Positions 59,863-64,000 of a DNA stretch of 64,000 nt are shown piece after piece. How positions within the stretch are numbered: the first letter of the stretch is position 1; each line of letters starts with the position of its first letter. This stretch comes from Vibrio porteresiae DSM 19223 (lineage in GTDB: Bacteria > Pseudomonadota > Gammaproteobacteria > Enterobacterales > Vibrionaceae), in contig NZ_AP024896.1 in assembly GCF_024347055.1 (NCBI RefSeq), positions 434,001 to 498,000 on the forward strand, read 5' to 3'. The notes beneath the pieces were generated by a model. It ran no database searches. It was not told the DNA's origin and worked only from the letters and a program-made list of their open reading frames with translations. The position numbers and the translations under genes are program-made.

Positions 59863-61926
59863 ATGTCCCAGTTCGATATTCTGTTCCAACCATTAAAGAT
59901 TAATAAAACGACCATTCGTAACCGTATCGTCAGCACCGCTCACGCAGAAGTGTATGCCACGGAAGGTGGGATGACGACCGACCGTTACGTCAAATATTAC
60001 GAAGAGAAAGCCAAAGGTGGCTGCGGCTTGTGTATTTGTGGTGGCTCCAGCGTGGTGTCTATCGATAGTCCGCAAAGCTGGTGGAGTTCGGTTAACCTTT
60101 CCACCGATCGCATTATTCCTCATTTTCAAAATTTGGCCGATGCCGTGCACAAGCATGGCGGTAAGATCATGATCCAAATTTCTCACATGGGACGACGTTC
60201 GCGTTGGGATGGGGAAAATTGGCCAAACTTAATGTCGCCTTCGGGCATTCGTGAACCAGTGCATCGTGCGACATGCAAAACCATCGAAGTCGAAGATATT
60301 TGGCGTGTGATTGGCGACTTCGCCAAAGCGGCGGTCCGGGCTAAAGAAGGCGGCTTAGATGGCGTCGAGCTGTCGGCTGTGCACCAACATATTATTGACC
60401 AATTCTGGTCACCTCGCGTCAACAAGCGTACCGACGAGTGGGGCGGCTCATTTGAAAACCGCATGCGTTTTGGTATGGAAGTCGTGAAAGCGGTTCGTGA
60501 AGCGGTCGGGCCAGATTTTGTGGTGGGGATGCGCATCAGTGGCGATGAGTTTCATCCCGATGGTTTGACACACGATGACATGAAGCAGATTGCCGCTTAT
60601 TACGATGCCACAGGCATGGTGGACTATTTTGGTGTCGTTGGGTCAGGTTGTGATACTCACAATACACTGGCGAACGTGATTCCTAACATGAGCTATCCAC
60701 CAGAACCGTTCTTGCATTTAGCGGCGGGAATTAAAGAAGTGGTGTCAGTGCCAGTGATTCACGCGCAAAACATCAAAGATCCGAATCAGGCTAAGCGTAT
60801 CCTTGAAGGAGGGTATGTGGATTTTGTGGGGATGACCCGTGCGCACATTGCTGACCCGCATTTGATCACCAAAATCAAACTGGGTCAGACGGATCAAATT
60901 CGTCAATGCGTTGGTGCGAACTACTGTATTGACCGTCAATACATGGGGCTTGATGTGCTGTGTATTCAAAACGCAGCCACCTCACGAGAACACATGGGGA
61001 TGCCGCACATCATTGAAAAATCGAAAGGTCCTATTCGCAATGTGGTCGTTGTCGGTGGTGGTCCTGGTGGTTTAGAAGCGGCACGTGTGGCGGCGGAACG
61101 AGGTCATAAAGTCACGTTATTGGAGAAAGCGCCGGAGTTAGGTGGCCAAATTAACATTGCTGCTAAAGCACCGCAACGCGATCAGATGGCGGGGATTACG
61201 CGTTGGCTAGCGATGGAAGTCAACCGGTTAGGTGTCGAAGTGCTACTCAACACCACGGCTTCCGCTGATATGATTCGCGAGCTCAATCCGGATATCTGCA
61301 TTTTGGCGACCGGTGGCACTCCTTATCTTGAGCAAAATCCAGATTGGGGGGCGGCAGAAGGTCTAGTGGTCTCCACCTGGGATATTCTCAATGGCACTGT
61401 TGAACCCGGTAAAAACGTGCTGATTTTTGACTCGATCTGTGAATTCTCTGGGATGTCGGCGGCGGATTACCTGTTGTCCAAAGGGGCGAAAGTGGAATTG
61501 GTGACGGACGATATCAAACCGGGTGTTGGTATCGGCGGCACGACGTTCCCCACCTATTACCGTAGCCTCTACGAAAAAGACGTCATCATGACATCGGATC
61601 TTGGGCTGATTAAGGTCTATCGCGAAGGGGAAAACCTCATTGCAGTGCTGGAAAACGAGTATACCGGTCGCAAAGAGGAGCGCGTGGTGGATCAAATCGT
61701 AGTGGAAAATGGCACTCGCCCTAATGAAGCGTTGTATTACGAGTTGAAAGCCGAGTCGGTTAATCGCGGGCAAATTGATAACGAAACGTTGTTTGCCGCC
61801 CAACCTCAGCCAGTGTTAACCCAAGAACCAAGTGGCATGATTTTGTGGCGTTTAGGGGATTGTGTTTCACAACGCAACACGCATGCGGCGATTTATGACG
61901 CACTTCGCTTGTGTAAAGACTTGTAG
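59863..61926 (+). CDS. dgcA: Dimethylglycine demethylation protein DgcA (flavin oxidoreductase)
   Basis: 687 residues, the trimethylamine-dehydrogenase/OYE-like architecture. The N-terminal FMN barrel (1 to about 370) includes IMIQISHMGRRS near 102, GVELSAVHQHIIDQFWSPRVNKRTDEWGGSFENRMRF near 168 and a Cys-containing Fe-S segment at 349-367. A dinucleotide-binding half follows: RNVVVVGGGPGGLEAARVAAERGHKVTLLEKAPELGGQIN from about 392. DgcA with DgcB oxidises dimethylglycine to sarcosine, passing electrons to ETF. Of the four cysteines usual in this family's 4Fe-4S site, Cys349, Cys355 and Cys367 are present, but position 352 is Ala. Ribosome binding site GAGGTGAAG. Confidence 0.92.
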   Translation: MSQFDILFQPLKINKTTIRNRIVSTAHAEVYATEGGMTTDRYVKYYEEKAKGGCGLCICGGSSVVSIDSPQSWWSSVNLSTDRIIPHFQNLADAVHKHGGKIMIQISHMGRRSRWDGENWPNLMSPSGIREPVHRATCKTIEVEDIWRVIGDFAKAAVRAKEGGLDGVELSAVHQHIIDQFWSPRVNKRTDEWGGSFENRMRFGMEVVKAVREAVGPDFVVGMRISGDEFHPDGLTHDDMKQIAAYYDATGMVDYFGVVGSGCDTHNTLANVIPNMSYPPEPFLHLAAGIKEVVSVPVIHAQNIKDPNQAKRILEGGYVDFVGMTRAHIADPHLITKIKLGQTDQIRQCVGANYCIDRQYMGLDVLCIQNAATSREHMGMPHIIEKSKGPIRNVVVVGGGPGGLEAARVAAERGHKVTLLEKAPELGGQINIAAKAPQRDQMAGITRWLAMEVNRLGVEVLLNTTASADMIRELNPDICILATGGTPYLEQNPDWGAAEGLVVSTWDILNGTVEPGKNVLIFDSICEFSGMSAADYLLSKGAKVELVTDDIKPGVGIGGTTFPTYYRSLYEKDVIMTSDLGLIKVYREGENLIAVLENEYTGRKEERVVDQIVVENGTRPNEALYYELKAESVNRGQIDNETLFAAQPQPVLTQEPSGMILWRLGDCVSQRNTHAAIYDALRLCKDL

Positions 61927-61937
61927 GGGAGGTGCCT

Positions 61938-63902
61938 ATGTTGCTTGAATCGGTGATTCCTTATCTGCTCTTGACGGTTGGACTACTGACCGTCATTGGC
62001 ATGCTGCGGCGCATCGCTTTGTGGCGTCAGGGACAACCTGAAAAAGTGGCGTTCCTCAAAGGATTGGCCTCTATGCCTCGGCGTTATTTAGTGGATCTGC
62101 ATCATGTTGTTGACCGCGACAAAATGATGTCGCATACCCATGTGGCGACTGCAGGCGGATTTGTACTGTCGATGTTACTGATCATTGCCGTGCATGGTTT
62201 TGGGCTCGCCCCCCACATTCTCTCGTGGGTTTTAATGGCCTCGTTGGTCATGATGTTCAGCGGCGCGCTGTTTGTGGCGCGTCGTCGTCGCCATCCGCCA
62301 AGTCGCCTCTCCAAGGGGCCGTGGATGCGCTTACCCAAAAGCCTTCTGATGTTCTCAGTCAGTTTCTTTATCGCCACATTACCCGCTTCTGGTGTGTTGT
62401 CTGGCACAGTATTTAATGTGCTGGTCACGCTGGTTTTGTTGGCTGCGATGGTTTGGGGCGTGGGTGAAATGCTGTTTGGAATGGGATGGGGAGGACCAAT
62501 GAAACACGCTTTCGCTGGTGCATTGCATCTGGCATTTCACCGGCGCCCGGAACGCTTTGGGGGCGGTCGTTCAACCGGACTTAAGCCGCTCAATCTCGAA
62601 GACAAAAAACTCGGTGTTGAAAATCCAGCAGATTTCAAATGGAATCAACTGCTTGGGTTTGATGCGTGTGTACAATGTGGTCGCTGTGAAACGGTGTGTC
62701 CTGCGTTTGCAGCAGGGCAACCACTCAACCCGAAAAAGCTGGTGCAAGACATGGTCGTAGGGCTGGCAAGCACCACGGATAAGAAGTACGCCGGTAGCCC
62801 TTATCCAGGTAAAGAAGTGGGGCACGCACAAGGGAATGCGCATCGTCCTATCGTTGATGGTGTGCTCAATGCGGAAACTTTATGGTCTTGTACGACGTGT
62901 CGCGCCTGTGTTGAAGAGTGCCCGATGATGATTGAGCATGTGGATGCCGTCGTGGACATGCGCCGCTTTCTCACCTTAGAAAAAGGGGCGACTCCGGCCA
63001 AAGCGGTTGATGTTATCGAAAACATCATTTTCACCGATAACCCCAATGGTCACACGCCGCATAAACGCGCTAACTGGGCTGCGGACCAAGAGTTGGATTT
63101 GATGGCAGATGTGAAACGAGCCGATGTGCTGTTTTGGGTCTCTGATGGCGCTTTTGACATGCGCAGTCAACGTATTCTCAAAGCGTTTGTGCAGATCTTA
63201 AAAGCGGCCAAAATTAACTTCGCCATTTTGGGTAATGAAGAGCTGGACAGTGGCGATGTTGCACGCCGATTAGGCGACGATGCGACTTTTCAACGCATTG
63301 CCAAACGCAATATTCAAACTCTAATGAAATACGAATTTGACTGCATTGTCACCACGGATCCTCATGCCTTCCACTGCCTAAAAAATGAGTATCCCGATTT
63401 TTATCCCGCTGATGCGAAGCCAACCTACCAAGTTTGGCATCACACCACCTTTATTAACCGCTTAGCAGAACAAGGCTTGATTGAGTTAGGCCAACTGGAT
63501 GCTGGGACGGTCACTTATCACGATCCCTGTTATCTCGGTCGCTATAACGGTGAATATGACTCGCCACGCGCGCTACTTAAACAGCTCGGTATTCAACTGA
63601 CCGAGATGGAACGGTCTGGATTTCGTTCTCGTTGTTGCGGCGGTGGTGGTGGCGCACCGATTACCGATATTCCGGGAGAACGCCGGATTGCGGATATGCG
63701 CATGGACGATATTCGTGAAACAGGGGCGCAATTGGTCGCCGTAGGATGTCAGCAGTGTACCGCTATGTTGGAAGGGGTTGTGGGTCCTCGCCCTGAAGTG
63801 AAAGACATCGCCGAATTGGTGGCAGAGGTACTGCTGGAGAAGCAAGGCCCTGCGCCAAAGGCTGAAGTCTGGGCACCTTCGCTAGAGTCTGAATTGTCGT
63901 AG
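61938..63902 (+). CDS. dgcB: Dimethylglycine demethylation protein DgcB (membrane iron-sulfur protein)
   Basis: 654 residues from the ATG at 61938 (GGGGAGG upstream; an in-frame GTG at 61932 overlaps that site). About five N-terminal membrane helices (residues 1 to about 190) are followed by two 4Fe-4S motifs, CVQCGRCETVCP near 244 and CTTCRACVEECP near 318, and two CCG-type segments (HDPCYLGRYNGEYDSP near 528 and SRCCGGGGGAP near 566). The layout recalls heterodisulfide-reductase D/glycolate-oxidase F proteins, which carry electrons to the quinone pool. Starts 11 bp after dgcA and is followed 9 bp later by an etfA-like gene; one operon. Confidence 0.93.
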   Translation: MLLESVIPYLLLTVGLLTVIGMLRRIALWRQGQPEKVAFLKGLASMPRRYLVDLHHVVDRDKMMSHTHVATAGGFVLSMLLIIAVHGFGLAPHILSWVLMASLVMMFSGALFVARRRRHPPSRLSKGPWMRLPKSLLMFSVSFFIATLPASGVLSGTVFNVLVTLVLLAAMVWGVGEMLFGMGWGGPMKHAFAGALHLAFHRRPERFGGGRSTGLKPLNLEDKKLGVENPADFKWNQLLGFDACVQCGRCETVCPAFAAGQPLNPKKLVQDMVVGLASTTDKKYAGSPYPGKEVGHAQGNAHRPIVDGVLNAETLWSCTTCRACVEECPMMIEHVDAVVDMRRFLTLEKGATPAKAVDVIENIIFTDNPNGHTPHKRANWAADQELDLMADVKRADVLFWVSDGAFDMRSQRILKAFVQILKAAKINFAILGNEELDSGDVARRLGDDATFQRIAKRNIQTLMKYEFDCIVTTDPHAFHCLKNEYPDFYPADAKPTYQVWHHTTFINRLAEQGLIELGQLDAGTVTYHDPCYLGRYNGEYDSPRALLKQLGIQLTEMERSGFRSRCCGGGGGAPITDIPGERRIADMRMDDIRETGAQLVAVGCQQCTAMLEGVVGPRPEVKDIAELVAEVLLEKQGPAPKAEVWAPSLESELS

Positions 63903-63911
63903 GAGCAAGGT

Positions 63912-64000
63912 ATGAGTGAATTTATTGTGCGCCGTGATCCCCACACAGAGTGGATATTGCGCAATCGTCTTCATCCAGAACACCAAACGCTGTGCGTGCC
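63912..64000 (+). CDS. Electron transfer flavoprotein alpha subunit-like gene, 5' part only
   Basis: The ATG at 63912 follows AGGAGCAAGG and the frame is open to the window edge (29 codons). The opening MSEFIVRRDPHTEWILRNRL fits the etfA-like gene that follows dgcB in Pseudomonas betaine clusters, not a housekeeping ETF alpha. ETF takes electrons from DgcAB-type dehydrogenases. Too short for certainty; the assignment rests mostly on position. Confidence 0.65.
   Translation, partial: MSEFIVRRDPHTEWILRNRLHPEHQTLCV

Noticed and set aside
60183..60536. Minus-strand open frames of 90-160 codons across sox and dgc genes
   Set aside because: These mirror high third-position G+C in long real genes; none has start signals or domain content.

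Overview
The window is a 64 kb stretch of a gammaproteobacterial chromosome, almost certainly Vibrio or a close relative. This is inferred from family content and not from a search: FabV-type enoyl-ACP reductase, a solitary autotransporter-barrel protein of the kind described from vibrios, RavA/ViaA, a TyrR-type operator at tyrP, and moderate G+C. There are no insertion sequences, integrases, phage genes or CRISPR arrays.

Layout. 1-11.4 kb holds housekeeping and envelope genes: creA, an unrecognised gene, a YieH-like phosphatase, cutA, a YjdF-like membrane protein, a DnaJ-related protein, a predicted ABC-class ATPase, fabV, and tesA, whose start codon overlaps that of the divergent ybbA-ybbP transporter. 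11.4-25.7 kb holds a DnaA-box cluster, an FAD oxidoreductase, an orphan pxpA, galE, a TonB-dependent siderophore receptor diverging from a solitary outer-membrane barrel, a GT90 glycosyltransferase, tyrP, a 40-residue small protein, acpH, a DEAD-box helicase, a TetR regulator and a NUDIX hydrolase. 25.9-29.0 kb is the ravA-viaA operon.

29.2-47.2 kb lies between two identical tRNA-Cys(GCA) genes about 18 kb apart and looks accessory. It holds a GNAT protein and DUF554 protein, a decayed GH42 beta-galactosidase start, a SorC regulator facing a D-arabinitol dehydrogenase (dalD) followed by a hexitol phosphatase, a luciferase-like monooxygenase, two DJ-1/PfpI proteins, a coniferyl-type aldehyde dehydrogenase diverging from a LysR regulator, a PheC-like periplasmic binding protein, a beta-helix polysaccharide lyase, an HxlR regulator, a GH43 arabinanase with a ricin-type lectin domain, a GFA protein and a PHB-depolymerase-type esterase.

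47.5-64.0 kb is one metabolic region for the lower part of glycine betaine catabolism: glyA-soxB-soxD-soxA-soxG-purU, sdaA, gbdR, then a dipeptidase-like protein, a DUF5943 protein, dgcA, dgcB and the first 29 codons of an etfA-like gene cut by the window end. Dimethylglycine is demethylated by DgcAB to sarcosine, and sarcosine by SoxBDAG to glycine plus methylene-THF. GlyA turns glycine into serine, SdaA turns serine into pyruvate and ammonia, and PurU releases formate to recycle THF. GbdR is the expected activator. The betaine demethylase genes gbcAB are not in the window and may lie beyond its right edge.

The most interesting points are the dipeptidase-like protein, which lacks three of the five usual zinc ligands; DgcA, which lacks one of the four usual Fe-S cysteines; a hairpin that would cover the ribosome binding site of the dipeptidase-like gene; the DnaA-box cluster at 11.47 kb; and the tRNA-Cys repeats.
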